A DNA stretch of 64,000 bases from Opisthorchis felineus. Lineage: Eukaryota; Platyhelminthes; Trematoda; Opisthorchiida; Opisthorchiidae. The notes below the pieces were generated by a model that was not told the DNA's origin, searched no databases, and saw nothing but the letters and a program-made list of their open reading frames with translations. The translations under genes and the position numbers were made by a program. The stretch lies in assembly GCA_004794785.1 (NCBI GenBank), contig SJOL01007572.1:209238-273237 (forward strand). Reading direction: 5' to 3'. Below, one piece after another: positions 24,222 through 37,251 of this stretch; within the stretch, counting starts at the first letter, position 1; every line of letters starts with the position of its first letter.

Positions 24222-24395
24222 CCTGTGAGTGAAGTCTATCTGTGTGGAAAAGCCGAAAAGCACTGCGCCTTCTTCAGCCTTATTATGAATAACCAGCAGT
24301 GCGTAGCTCACAAATGTCCAGGTGGGTTCGAGCTAGAAGGCCTTCTGAAAACCTCTCGACTACTAGCCTCTGATGAGCAGTGTGACTAACTCACT
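24222..24395 (-). mobile_element. SINE family B, minus copy
   Basis: On the minus strand this shows GAGGCTAGTAGTCGAGAGG, a degenerate tRNA-like part, then TAGCTCGAACCC as box B, then GCACTGCTGGTTATTCATAA and CTTTTCGGCTTTTCCACAC. The same blocks in the same order appear at 24470-24715 and 47835-48075. It is the most diverged of the three. Confidence 0.55.
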
Positions 24396-24469
24396 CTTGC
24401 ACATAGTCCCAATCTTCCTTCCATCTGAGAAGTAGTCAATCGAGGGATTGGTCATGTGAGTTCAGGAAG

Positions 24470-24715
24470 TAAAGGATGAGTGGTGTTATATCCTATCTAA
24501 TTGCGGGTTAATCACACTGCTACTCAGCCGCTAGCTATCGAACGGTAAATTGTTCAAACTGCTAGCTCAGAGTTCGCGAGTTCGAGACACTCGAGTTTCG
24601 TGTGATGCGCACAACTGGGGGTTCCTAATAAAGATGAAACGGGTGAACAGTGTCTCTCGGCTTTTCCACACGGAGTGATGCCACTAACAAGACGAAGTCT
24701 CCATTGCAATTTTTG
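24470..24715 (+). mobile_element. SINE family B, plus copy
   Basis: It starts near AGGATGAGTGG and contains CAGCCGCTAGCTATCGAACG (box A region), a box B-like GCGAGTTCGAGACACTCGAG, then GGTTCCTAATAAAGATGAAA and CTCGGCTTTTCCACA. The 3' end shares AAGTCTCCATTGCAA-type sequence with the 48 kb copy. The order and spacing match 47835-48075 closely. Likely transcribed by RNA polymerase III when active; now mutated. Confidence 0.6.
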
Positions 24716-25241
24716 GATGGCGAGCCGTGGGTTGAGCATAAGGCACGTTACAGGAAAAATAGCATCGATCATGTGTCTCAGTATCTTAACATACGCAACA
24801 ACACATCAAGAGGGAGTTATGAATGCGACCAGACCTGTTAGTCCGGTTAGACCAAATGTCTCAAAAAACTTATTAGTAATAAATACAGCACTGTTGATTC
24901 TCAATTTTGCACTAACGCTTAACGGTAACTTGTCGTACCCATACAGTAAGCTTTGGAACTGAGCGTCAAACGTTGAGGCCAAAGAATAAGATATATCTAG
25001 CTTTATGTCTACCTCTAAAGACCCAATCAAGGATTCGGGGTAGAAACAACGCAACTGCCTGGCGTATATATACCGCAGTGCATTAATTCAACAATTGAAT
25101 AATCTGGAAAAGGTTATTTGCGGGCTGTCGGTCTCAATATCTTTGTTTATGTTCATTGTTGACGTCTACAGTATTTCTTATTTGATCATAAGCATCATTG
25201 GACCAATAGTTTCAACCCCAGTGATGAAAGCTTTCTTAAAG

Positions 25242-25496
25242 AAAGCTGTTCGCAAATTCGGAGCTCATTTTCACTATTCAATCGTTCTACTTCAGCTCAT
25301 GGATGTGTACATGGAAGTTTATGGTCACATCATATCCAGGGACAGCAGAAGACGCCTTGCACAAATCATGACCAATTTAATGTACCAGAGACCAAGACTG
25401 GATTTGAATGAATCATACTTTGTTCTGGCTTACCGATACGAGTGTGCAATTTTGCGGCAAAGAACAGAGATCATGCGTTGTATTTTGAACCATCAG
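25242..25496 (+). CDS. Exon 13
   Basis: An 85-codon phase-0 exon ending at a consensus donor gtaagt. The frame is open further upstream, where it encodes a hydrophobic stretch; I take that as intron, because ag at 25241 (gctttcttaaag) is the acceptor that keeps phase. The peptide reads VLLQLMDVYMEVYGHIISRD, then RRRLAQIMTNLMYQRPRLDL, then SYFVLAYRYECAILRQRTEI. This is the second strong family-like signature and resembles CCDC162-like proteins. No catalytic residues are apparent. Confidence 0.82.
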
Positions 25497-27359
25497 GTAA
25501 GTGAACTATAAACATCGGGAATCTCAGTCTTCAACTGATAGCAAAGCCGAAAATTGTGACCACATGTCAATTGTTTGTAGCTTAAACACTTCGGACATAT
25601 AGTAAAGCATTATTATTCGATGCGGAGCTAACGCTACACACCATAAATTACGTGGAAATGTTAGGTCTCATGAACGGAGATACAACAGTCTGTAGCTTCT
25701 GTCTCGATACAGTAACAAAGTTTCACTGCCAAAAGCACTTCATGTGACGGGAAATAACGGTGCATTTCGAACATATCTTATTATGTGAAATCAGCTAGAA
25801 AAAATAGTATACTCCAGAAAGCGTTTATCGATGAAGTTTTCCGTCCACTTTTATTCTTTTCTTCACAATAAATATTTCAAAGAAGTTATGATTGAACGGC
25901 ATTGAAGCATCACTGATCTCATGCCGTCGATGATGACGATAATGATGTGTGGTTTGCACTTCCAGCCACTAGGCTAGAATTTACACCAAGCGCATCAACG
26001 GTAAACCAGTCGGGCTAGAGAAATTTGTCGACTAATTGACGCCCTCACTTCTCCCAATGGAAGTGTCTATTTGAAGAAAAATTTTACAATACGGGTGACG
26101 TAATCTTACATTTCGATGGCCAAGAAACTATAATCGAGAACGATCAACTAAAGTGATCAAAATGATCCAACTGAGAGGCATCACACAGTTCTTCACAGGA
26201 TGTTGCTTAATTCGCACAAGAAGCGGCAGTGCGACTAATTCTTTTTAATCGACCCAGTTTTTAGTACATCAATGCGAATGCTGTAGACGATATACTAAAT
26301 CCAAACCACAATTCCTTGTCTTGGTAATCTTTGAGAGGACTCCACTCAAATTACCTGAAAGTTCGGATTTTATCACATGGCTCTAAACAGCTCTTTTTGA
26401 GCCATCTACACTCATGGATAATTCCAACACAACACTCACTTGACTCATCCTTGAAGCAAAAACAGAAGCCACTAGAATAGTTAACAGGCTGTTCCGGATT
26501 CCCGCTTTTCCCAGACTGAATGATATCAACTAACGAAGACTGGTTGAAGATCTTGCCGTGCGTTATCTAAACCTGTAACAAAACCACCGATTGCTTACCA
26601 TCCCCTTCTGAAGCGATGAACCTATAATCCTCTCTTATTGCCGTTACCAGTGGGACCCCCTTCGGGAACGGTCCGTTAGTGAATGTGTATCGCCCTACCA
26701 ACGTGCATCTGGGACCTGCCAAATGACGCTCTAAACTTCCTTTAGGCATATAGTTGGCATGTGATACGAAGGAATCACGACAGGCAAGATACTAGCAACA
26801 GGCTTTGACCATTCTGTGAATCACCATAGGCATCATTTCCATTGGCAGATCGAAACCTGTTTAATGGTTTTAGCTTACTGTTTTGCTCATCCAGCCTGTA
26901 AGCCAGTATTTCAAGTCGTTAGCTTTGTGGACAGGTGTTCATAAGAAAAAAAATTACTCGTGAACGTCTAAACAGTTAGATGCTGTCGAATCACGCACGA
27001 GCTTCCAAAATAGATTAAGCAGTCTTCATCAAGCACTCAGGTTGCAACATCCCCGGGTGTACTGCGACCCTGCGATTGATTATAGTTGTTAACTGTTAGT
27101 CGGTGAATGAGATGTTAACTGAGCATACTTTTATCACTCCTAAATTGGATGTAGTCCGGAATTTTAAACAGAAAGCAGTCGGCTGACTGTGGATGCACTG
27201 GTTGATTTAAAGAGTTTACCATTTCACTACAGACCACTAGACAACAAATGGTGGCTTCGTTTGACAAATAAGAATCACAGCGGGGAATCGTTTTACTCTT
27301 AACATGGCTGTTGATGACCTGAGTTGGTCGAGTGTGCAAGGATTTCTACAAAACAGGAT

Positions 27360-27835
27360 GAAGAGTTTTCGACAAATACATTCATTTGCATATCAATTTG
27401 GTTTTCGCGGGAGGCTCAGCTGAGTCACTCGTTTGTGATATTCTTCAACTGAATGCGCTGTACAAAAGTTGCCTCATGTTTCCATTGGTACGATATACGA
27501 GATACCGTGGAATATTTTCATAACGGAAAATACTCACAAGGTTTGCTGAAACCTCTTCGACAGCCCACGGTATCTCGAATATCGTACCAACTGAAACATG
27601 GGCCGGCCTTCTTGCAGCACATTTAGTTGAAGAACACAATAGACCAAAGATTCATTAGAGTCTCCTGTTAAAACCAGATTGATATGCAGATGACTGTATT
27701 TGTCGAAATCGGTCTAATTTAGGTTCAAGTAGAACATAAGGTTGGCGGAAACTCGGGGACTGCGCCTACCTGATAAGCCCCAAGATGGGCGAAACCGGTA
27801 GCGGGCTGTCGAAGGACGAAGAGATATTTCACCGC
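27360..27835. repeat. R1 repeat cluster with inverted arms
   Basis: The left part is R1 in plus orientation (ACAAATACATTCATTTGCAT, then GGGAGGCTCAGCTGAGTCAC). The right part is R1 reversed (GTATTTGTCGAAATCGGTCT, then GTTCAAGTAGAACATAAGGT and CCTGATAAGCCCCAAGATGG). Between them the arms at about 27476-27510 and 27560-27605 are inverted copies of each other, with GATACCGTGG facing CCACGGTATC. The whole unit is therefore a head-to-head pair. Confidence 0.65.
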
Positions 27836-27914
27836 TTGTCCGTTGCAGCATGTGCTTTCGATGGTGTTTCGGTCTGATAGACTACTACCGGATGGGCTTA
27901 TGATCAGAGTGTAA

Positions 27915-28215
27915 CTTTGGCAAATCACGCTCATTTTCGAACTAATTTGGTCTTTTACGAGAGACTTGACTGAATATCAGCGGGAATCTCTCGTTTATGA
28001 TACTATTCGACTGAATGTGTCACCGCCTGGTGTTTAACTTGTCATGGTATTCGAGACATTGCGGTAAATTTTTTTGACTGGATATACTAACCATACGATT
28101 GGGTGTTCAGTTAGAACATAGGGTAGACGGAAACTCGGGGAATGCGCCAACTTAGTGAGCTCCAACAAGGACGAAGTCAATCATGGGCTGTCGAAAAGTT
28201 TCCAGTAAGCTTATG
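27915..28215. repeat. R1 repeat cluster, second unit
   Basis: A plus-orientation piece (TCTCGTTTATGATACTATTC, GACTGAATGTG) is followed by a minus-orientation piece (TAGAACATAGGGTAGACGGA, AACTCGGGG, GGGCTGTCGAAAAGTTTCCA). It is more diverged than its neighbour and again mixes orientations. Confidence 0.55.
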
Positions 28216-28853
28216 AATAGTGCTTCCCATCAAGAGTGCAACTTTTACTTCACCAGACAAAAACGCAATTCCTACCGCATGCCTGCAATGCAAGCTAATG
28301 ACGACCACCAGCATCTTTACGCTGTGACCTTGTAATCGTTTCATTTGATAAAAAGTGCATTCACTGCTGGCTATCTATACCAGGGGTCCGATGGTTGACT
28401 TAGTATGTGAGCTATGCGGGACTTTGGTACATCGCTTCAGTTGACTAGAGTTTCATCTCCTACATGCCTCTGGTGACGCGTTCGTGGCATCTTAAATAAT
28501 GTTGTGCACTCACACCTATTGGTAGCGCCACACAAGAGGCTCCAAAAAGAACTAACAGGCACCAGGAGTTAGTAACACGTGTCAGTGTAAGATCTACTGT
28601 AAACTTGTAATTACCACCGGAAAAAGTAAGGTTTTATTGACCTTATTTTGGTCCGCAAAGCTGCACGTTTTTATCATCGCTCCTTTTCTTTTACGACTGT
28701 TTATTTCCTCTACAAGGGAAAATTTGCAAAGTGCACTGAGTTTTTTCTCTGTGACTGAAGCATAAAAGACGAGGTCTTGTGCGCCGGTTAACGAAACGTT
28801 TATGGATCTTTTAAACTACAGATTGATTTATGTGATGACGCATGTCATTTCAG

Positions 28854-29020
28854 TCATGGCACGCGCTCCAAAACTTACTGGCGTCCAATAAATCGAACCA
28901 TGATGTACACCAGTGCGTTCCTAAGATTTATTTTCGTGTTTGCCGTCGAAAACCACCACCTAGATCAAAGAGGTTGCTTTGTGCTACCAACAGAGACTTA
29001 AATGAAAGGCAAAAATTAAG
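28854..29020 (+). CDS. Exon 14 (tentative)
   Basis: Exon 13 ends in phase 0 and exon 15 needs one base, so an exon with a phase-0 start and a phase-2 end must lie between them. This 167-nt segment has exactly those phases, with acceptor catgtcatttcag and donor gtaatt. It encodes WHALQNLLASNKSNHDVHQC, then PKIYFRVCRRKPPPRSKRLL and a charged tail. It is basic and partly low-complexity, so the call depends mainly on phase fit and splice sites. Confidence 0.5.
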
Positions 29021-32000
29021 GTAATTTGTCGATTTCAACATATGAAAAAAACCTCAATCATTGGGGCCTACATAGGCGATGAGTTCTCCCATTATTTGGC
29101 CTCAAAATTTTGTTTCATATTGCAGTGGCAGAACTTCGAGCATCGATCAAATTACTTTGGTTTACGTACAGAGTAGCATCTAGTGCCACAGGAACTAGAA
29201 ACTATCTTCTGTGCAGACGTTTTTGTCTCATCATGATGATTATTTAGAGGCACCCTTTGTCTTCTTGTCAGCGTCCTACGATTTTCTGCTCGCATACCAG
29301 CAGTGAACTGAGTAACACAGGGCATTCGCCAGAAACCGCGAACTGACTACCAAAAATTACAATCAAAAGATGGAAAGTGGTACGCGTAGTTCAAATTGAT
29401 CAGTACGAAGATCAACAACCAAAAAACAGATTTTCGTGGCAACTTTCAAAACAGAGTTCATGACACGATTATGGATTAGATAGGTCAGCCGACCAAGTAA
29501 AAAGGACCTATTGCGTCGCTAATCCAAAGACGGCTCAAGGGGCGTGTTTTAAAAGAACTGGCAATTCTACATTGGAGTTTGTATAACACCTGATACTTCG
29601 TTTCTGATGTCATCAGTTTATTACTAAGTGTTTTGCGGTCAAGACTGGTCGCTTCATTGGGGCGGTAAGGTCTGCTATGGTTCTAGTGCTGCTGCGCTGA
29701 CCACACTCATGATCAGCTGATCCATTCACGCGATCAGGTGTCCTGCACACTCACTAGGCAAACCTTGGCCAATGAAAAAAGTGACCGGTTTTATGGAGTT
29801 TAGCACGCGAGTGGGCTTGGATTCCAACACAAGAATTCATTTGACTTAAGGTTTAAATTACTGTGATCATTTTTATTCACAGAGTAATTCCCAGGAGCAA
29901 ATCTGGAACCATGAAACACTGAAACTGATGAAGTGAAATTTATGTTCCTCCGAATTTTCCACTTTCACCAACCCGCAGTACACATTCGAAATGTCTGAAG
30001 ATGTAAAGTTATGGGCTACTGGCAAGTTTTAAAAGATCGCTGACTGCTCAAGAATAGGCACTTCTATCAACTTCACGTGTTATGACTTAGTCTTGTCCGT
30101 ACTCCGTGTACCAGCCCCGAAGCTTTCCCCTGTCCAACTGTGAATAAGAATACAGTTCAGCGAAGAACGGGAAGCACTTATCACTAGAACTAGGAGACAA
30201 TGCTTGACCAAAAGCCACAACTACGGAACTGCCGTTTTTGTGCATTACTCAAAATAGTGGGCGGATAAGCAATAAAACAAACAACTTCACTGTTAGACTT
30301 CACGAGTAGGAAGAATGAATTTACTTCGAAGTGGTTGACTTCGCTTTGTAAAATGGAGAATGTAGGTGAGATCCTGACAGAACATCAGTAGCTCATCACC
30401 TATTCCGATGTGGAGAACGTGTACATCTAGAACATTACTTACACGTTCCACCCACGCAAGTTTTTAATCGACGGCGGTATGCTGCAAGCTTGCCTATATC
30501 AATTGGGGGCAACAAGACTTCTGTATCCAGTAAACACTCTCAACTTCGTGACTGATGATATTTTGAGAAGGTCCCAGACTTATGAAAGTAGGGATTCGCC
30601 GGAGAACCTGCAATGAGTATACTGAGGATAGTTCTTTTCACAATCATCATCCCCACGAATGCGAATAATGCTGATTCTTTTGGAAAGAAAACTAGGTTTC
30701 GCTGGATTCGATTCGAACTGTCAAATTTTGTTAAGAGACAGGGCCGAAAAGATCTTGAACTCGACTGATCATAACTGTTGGCAAGTTCAGGGATGTTGTG
30801 TCCTTCTGCTCATATGTTGCAGATGATGTAGCCTACAGCATGAGCAAAGGTACTCCAACTTTCCAACACTCATCTTGTTTTGTTATGGATTGTGACACTG
30901 AAGAGAAATCAGCTTGTGCGCAATCAGCCCGAGTATACGACACAATATCTCCGCGGAACTAAGTATAAAATCTCCCGTTCTCTGACCCTGGTCGCTTAAG
31001 GCAGTTATCCTTATTCTTGTTAATGGGCTAGATAAACAGAAAGGGCGATAAACCAGCCAAGTATACTGGAAAATACGGTTTTTGTGACTAGGTTATATGC
31101 TCTGAATGTCAGTAGGTCAATCGTCAAACTGGAAGTTGTTTTGGAAATATTAGCAGATTTCTTTTATCTGGAGGGCTCTTGTATCTACGCAAGAGACGAT
31201 TTCTGAAAGGAAATGATTAAAACCTGATAATAAGGCTCATGATGGTGATGATGATGATGATTGATTGTGGTTTAACACAGACTGCCAAATATGGTGATAC
31301 ACACCACAGTTTTAAGTGTTTCATAGCAGGTTCTTTAACGAAATCCGATCCACTTAGGGACAGTTACGAAACAAAACCAGAAACGTAAGAAGTTAAAGCT
31401 CTATAAATTTTCCCTTCTGTTCACCTAAGGAGTGTAAACTAAGGTGACTACTTGTAAATTTTGATATTAAGGAGTTTTTTGGTGTAATATTCCTTTACTG
31501 CGTCTAATGGACTGTTTGTGAGATTGTGATATTTTTCAACATCAAAGTGGCTTTTAACGGAGGCGAAATTTTTTTGTGGCTTCCAAAACTTCCGAACGCC
31601 ATCAAAACCAAAGTAGTAATCGAGAAGACGCCCAACAAAGATCGCGTTTGCCCTGAAATCTACTGTGGTGGTTTCGGACGTACGATTCTAGAGTATAGAT
31701 GGATGACAGGCGATCAGCCAATTGGGCTGCCAATCAGGAATACGAATGCATTTTGGTAAAATGGCTGCGGTCAAGAATATATCTCCCTTCATTTAGGATA
31801 CTTATTTGCGCCAACTCAGACAGGAAGTTTATCTGGCCTTGTTATACATTCAAACCGGAAGGCCAACAAAAATATGCCACATTTTCTCTCAACCGCTCTG
31901 CCAACTATAACACTACGGATGAGCACTCTGTGAAACATCATCGCTAGGGTTAACAAGAAAATCTATAACGGCACACTTTTGTTCTTTCCCTTCCGTTAAG

Positions 32001-33730
32001 ATATTAAACCAACGGGAGTATTTGAAAAAAATTCACGTGGACAAACCAGAATTTGGAATGCCTCCCCCACTACTGGAACGCTTTCCGATCGCAGTGCATT
32101 CAGATGAGTTAGTGTCTAGCTTGTTTATGTTCCACCTTTTTATCCATTGGTTCATTTGCTCAGATTGTTCTGATTTGAGTACTGTTTACCGATGCATATG
32201 AAAGCAAATTATAGGTTTCACTTTCTATTGCACTAAAAATTGGACGTATTTTATTCTCCCTACTATTTAGCACAGTCCCGACCACCATTCACAAAACTTT
32301 GGGTCTACATTACTTATCGTGTTTTTTTTGACGTACGCACGACTATGTCCTGTTCATTGAAAAATCTTGAGGCATCATACGTTGAGATTCGAGATGATGC
32401 TCGAAGGGCCTGATGTGTAGTTCATACATGCAATACGGTTTATATTACGAGTGCTTTATTTTGGGATTGTCTCTTCTATGACTTGGCTTGAAGCTAGTAA
32501 CCACATCTCGTTCAGTTGTTTCCTGACTCAGTATGGTAGTGTCGCGCAAAAGGTATGAAGCAAGTTTTCAGGAATATAGACTCAATACTAACAAAAAACA
32601 TCAAAAAACCACGTTAAGTCAATGTGTCCTAACTGTGAAGATGTGTAAACGTTTTTTACAGTCTCAGGTGTTCCATCCACGTTGAACAGCGCAGTTTTTT
32701 CTTTCCTCCAACAAATTGGGACCTTGTTGCTGTTGGATCTTTAGGGTTTCTGTAGCCTCTCGTTTTCTAGCCCCAGAGCAGCACTCTTCAACTGGACCAA
32801 CCTCCTACTTGGTTTCACGTTTCAATGCTATTACTGATAGGAAAGTCTCATAGTAATGCAGACACACCCAGACGAAGTCGCTGCCAAATCTGATTACTCT
32901 AGCAAAGTGGCCCTTCCAGACACTAGTTTCATTTTACAAGAAGCCTATGCCTGTTGAGTTGAATCATCAAAACAGAGGCTTAATAAACCTGGTCTGAAAA
33001 CATCTTGTCCAGAGCGGTCAGTAGAGAGACGGAGGACGGACGGTGTACAGTGACAAAAGCGGCAGAACCACTTGTCGTTTGACCCAGTAGCTGAATGACA
33101 CTTTAGACTTTATTTTACACCATCCAATTAGAGAGGGTTTGAATTTCGCTGACAGCCAACTGTCTGTTTTTTTCGTTTTTTTTAAATTTTGTAACAAATC
33201 TCGTTTACTTATTTCGTCACTCATTGCCGTTTCAACCATTAGATATATGCTGATCTGACGACGAAATCCAGATGGCTTTATGTTCTTTATATTCTAGTTG
33301 AAAACATGAAAAAGTAATTCGAAGAGAATCAGCCACCTGAAGGTCTAAGTAACAACAACAAGCCTAGTCACGGAATGGATCACACTTTGTTTGTTCCTGG
33401 AATTTCCTCATATTTTAAGTAATGATACGCAGTATGTAGTATATAGTATGTGCAGCATATAGTGTATACATTAATACGTTATGGAAACATCCGGCTGTCC
33501 ACTTCGTGCCAAACCTTACGCGACCCTACCTAAGTGGTCTTCGCTGGGGGTGCTCTTCCCTGGAGGAAGTGGAGTGACACCGTACTGCACAACATGCGTT
33601 TCGCAGAAGAAATGTACGCCAGTTTCTGTCGCAACCTTTATTTGAACCCGGAATCTTTGGACTGACCAAATTCACCCCGAAACAAAAGTCTACATCGTAC
33701 TGTGAATTTGCCTTTTTGTTCCATTTACAG
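29021..33730 (+). other. Intron 14
   Basis: About 4.7 kb. A GAT tract lies at 31240-31262. An open plus-strand frame at 31526-31759 contains LWLPKLPNAIKTKVVIEKTP but has no compatible splice phases. I see no other supported feature. A pyrimidine-rich tract ending catttacag leads to exon 15. Confidence 0.55.
31240..31262. repeat. Short (GAT)n tract
   Basis: Six to seven GAT units with one GGT. It is followed by a GTGGTTTAACACAGACTGCC-like sequence that may belong to a repeat tail. Confidence 0.6.
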
Positions 33731-33959
33731 AACATTGCTGACACCTGTTTATCTACTGGAATTCCATCCATCACTGTCCTGCGCACCGAGTTTGGCCGCT
33801 GCAATGGATCGGAGCGTGCAGCAACTATATGAGCTTTTCACACCGGACCAGCCGATGCAGGAAATTGTTTTGGAGAAGCGATTTTATGACTTTTTACGTT
33901 ACGAAGTCGAAACTCTCAAACCACTTGGTGGATCTTACACAGCTCAGCTACAGCGCGAT
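33731..33959 (+). CDS. Exon 15
   Basis: A 229-nt exon that completes an Arg codon and then codes 76 residues to a phase-0 end (donor gtacgt; gtaagc four bases later would break phase). The peptide starts TLLTPVYLLEFHPSLS, the third strong signature, and continues with SLAAAMDRSVQQLYELFTPD, then EIVLEKRFYDFLRYEVETLK and LGGSYTAQLQRD. 'LEFHPSL' followed by a helix and then a Gly-Ser-Tyr linker resembles what I recall of CCDC162-like proteins. High confidence as coding. Confidence 0.85.
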
Positions 33960-36323
33960 GTACGTAAGCGTAGTCGCCAATCCGATGGCGTTATTTGTTT
34001 ATGAACACATTTAATCCCGGAGTAAATGGAATCTATTACCAGCAAAGTGAGAATTTTGGCTCCACCAACCATGGGCCCTTATTAGGAGGACTGTTATCAC
34101 CAGAATTCAGCCAGATCGGCAAAGCTGTCCTCCGTTATAATTTTACTGTACACCTTGGAAAAGAAATTATCAGAAACCGAGGGTGCCGTTGTAGTGAATT
34201 TGACTCATTATCAACTCTTATCCCAAACGTATCACTGACACCCCACCATCTGAAATGCACGATGCATATCTTATAATAAAACACCAGTAATGACAGTTCT
34301 AAACATGACGATTTTTCCTAAGGAACTCAGTAAGTTTTTGCCTCTGCTTTGTACCATAGGATAGTAAATCTTTTCAGCTAACTTGGTAATAATGTTCTGA
34401 AATTCTATCCTTCAAATTGGCCTCATTTTTCACATGTGGTTTAGTTATGGATACTTTTTGTCATCTTCCAGCATAGTGACGAATTCCACAGTGATTTCAT
34501 CTGCCGCATTATTAAGAACATTCTTCTGCGTTGTTAGGTTCGTAGTGTCTATTTCAACCATGCTGATCAGATGCTGATAGGTTATCCGCACGAAAGACTT
34601 TGATAATCCTCTTGGACTTATGATGCCATCCGACAGTACTCCATGGCCTAATTCTGTGCTTTGGTGCAAATAAGTAACTTTTTCAAGTGACTTCTCCAAG
34701 TAGTGTATTTCGTATCCAATTTAACCGATGACTGTTAATTTTTGACATATGATAATGATGATAATGATGTTTTGCGCCCATGACTCTTGCAGTCATTACT
34801 GGGTACGATAACGCCCGAGCACCGTAGAAGCATCCACTCATTAATTGACTTGGTCCTCTACTGGATTATGGGTCGAGGTATGAAATTGCGGAGTCGAAAA
34901 AAAGGTCATTTGTATGCCAGAAACTGGATAACAGATGTTGCGATACCATGCGCAAGCCTGCAGGTGACAGTGGGCGAGAGTGCCGTTAAAAATGACGGTA
35001 CGACGCTGTTATATAATCACTAAAAAGTTTTGAAGATACATAGGTGTATGCCAATGAAAATTACTTACAGTGCCTCTTTCTGTCCTGAAAACCTGCGTGT
35101 TTAGCAAAACAGAATACTAGCCGGCCGCAAGGAATGTGCACGGCACTTTCGAATCAACCGCCCTTTTCACGCCGTCTCTTGAATCCAGTATTTTTACCCA
35201 GACAGATCATGGTACATATCAGAGAATACGTGTCGTTTGTTAAAAGACCCAAGTGATAATTCTGGTGCATTGAGCTACCACAGCCCTGCGATACCTCATG
35301 CAACAATCAGGAATGTATACGTTATCAAGGCTGAGAATGAAAATACTGTCACTTGCTGACAGAAGCTTTCCTAATCTAATAAGTTTTAGCACTGGTGTTC
35401 GTTTTTTCAAGCGTTTGACACGATAAAGTTTCACATACTAATTTACTTTTTCTATGGTATGGATCACCGAAGTGCTTCATATGACAGTTAGACTAACTCT
35501 GCCTAATGAGCTCTTTTTGGTAGGAAGTGACCACTGGATTACATTTTGCACAAGTGACAAGACCTTGCTCTTTGCATAACATCTTAAATAATCGACGCAT
35601 ACATGATCATTGGCAATAATCATGGAAAAGTAAAAATGAACGTCGGATGATCGCAAGTAGTCGAGTTTTCTTGCACTGGCGTAGCCGTTGAACCACTTTA
35701 ATCAAACAAAGGCACCTCGCGTAAACTAGCCTCGTTCACAATGTTCCGAACGTCGAAAACCGAGGTGATTTTCTGCCATTAGAGCTGCATATAGTGTCAA
35801 AGTTTTTCGGTGTAGTTTCATGGTTCAGTAGTCACCGAATCGATTTAGATGACATGTGAAGAATCAACGGAAAATTACCCGCAAAGGATTATGTAGGGTA
35901 AGTTGGAGGTGTTTGGTACCAGCGCATTTTATCAATTGACCGTTGATTCGACCCTGGTCACATTCAGACGAAATGTATCCAAAGAGCCCAGAAGGGTTCG
36001 AAATCGCTCAGCTTTAGCGTCGAAACTCTCTCAAACAGAAAGTTAAGTTTATTGTGAGGCTTAGTTAAGGAACAAACAGATCTTCTCTCCGTCCGGGTAT
36101 TTAATGACGAAAGTAGGTCCATTGTTACTCCCCTGTGGTATCCTAAAAGGCGACCTCTCCAGCACCCGTTAATGGGAGTTAGACATGGCGAGTTAAGACT
36201 GACGTCATGTGAGAATGGGTTCATTGTGGGGAAGCACCGGTGGCAGTGTAATGTAGTAGACAGCTTGAGATCCGCGATTCATCTACTCCACTATCAATCG
36301 AGTAATATGTAGTTGGAATCATC

Positions 36324-36745
36324 GGAATACACTGATTTGCAAATAAATTTGGTTTTGCGAGATACCTGGAACCCAGCTGAATCGCTCGTTTGTGATGTTT
36401 CCAGGCAACTGAATGTGCGGCACCAGGCCGCCTCATGTTTCAGTTGCTACGATATTCGAGATATCGAGATACATGTATATTCGTAATGCACTACTCATAA
36501 GGTTGCTGAAAATTCTTTGACAGCCCACGACCGGTTTCGCCCTTCTTGGGGTTCATCAGGTAGGCGCAGTCCCCGAGTTTCCGTCAACCTTATGTTCTAC
36601 TTGAAACCAAATTGCACGGAATTAGCGAAATACACTCAGTTGCAAACAAATTTGGTTTTGCGAGAGACTCACCTGGAACCCAGCTGAATCTCTTGTTTGT
36701 GATGTTTCCAGGCAACTGAATGTGCTGCAAAACTTCCCGAAGGGA
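36324..36745 (+). repeat. R1 repeat, near-complete tandem unit
   Basis: Here R1 is in plus orientation and long enough to show its order. AAATTTGGTTTTGCGAGA, then CCCAGCTGAATCGCTCG and GGCAACTGAATGTGC come first. Then come a palindrome-like block with GATATTCGAGATATCGAG and the block CCGGTTTCGCCCTTCTTGGG with GTAGGCGCAGTCCCCGAGTT. At about 36644 the first block starts again, so the period is about 304 bases. This is the best copy for deriving a consensus. Confidence 0.7.
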
Positions 36746-37247
36746 CTGCTGTGCAAAAGTACGAGGGCAGCTGCCGAGTTTGTTTTTTAAAACGATTTGC
36801 ACACCCTCAACCTAAACCAAGAGCAAAAAAGTGAAGAGCTCAGAAGGTTTTATGTATTTGTTTGTAGGCTACCTTCGACCTGGTTGATCATATCAGAGAT
36901 GGCCGCTCATGCCGCAATATGAGTTTATAAAAAACATGGTGGACGCTTGTGGTGGACAGGTGCCATGAACAATTGTGTCCATGGGACGAGAATATGCTTG
37001 AGCTCCGTACAGCGTTCCAAGCTAGCGATAAAAATCCCACAAAAAGTTTGGCAAAATGCTGCTTCTAAGAGACGACCCCTAAAAAGGAGCAACCCCTTTG
37101 GGGAAATACTTTGGCATCCAACAAAGCTATTTTCTTGTGGGAGAATACTGTAGCTAGCATATCACCCGCCCTTCCGTACATTGGTCTGTTTGCCCTATTC
37201 TATGCTCGGCTCCAAAGTGTGCCTTTAGAAAGCCCACTTAATATGAC

Positions 37248-37251
<4 letters not shown>

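Larger units (their letters stand above)
23853..25241 (+). other. Intron 12
   Basis: About 1.4 kb. It contains two family B SINE copies facing each other (24222-24395 minus and 24470-24715 plus). Outside them no feature is supported. Confidence 0.6.
25497..28853 (+). other. Intron 13
   Basis: About 3.4 kb. Its right half is made of R1 repeats in both orientations (27360-27835 and 27915-28215). A short GAT-rich patch lies near 25930. No other gene is visible. Confidence 0.6.

Noticed and set aside
25095..25241. Hydrophobic N-terminal extension of the exon 13 frame as a membrane helix
   Set aside because: The segment lies before the phase-correct acceptor, is AT-rich and is most likely intron.
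31526..31947. Overlapping open frames in intron 14, with a possible 57-nt exon at 31699-31755
   Set aside because: Its phases (0 and 0) do not fit an intron that must accept phase 2, and the frames show no family-like sequence.
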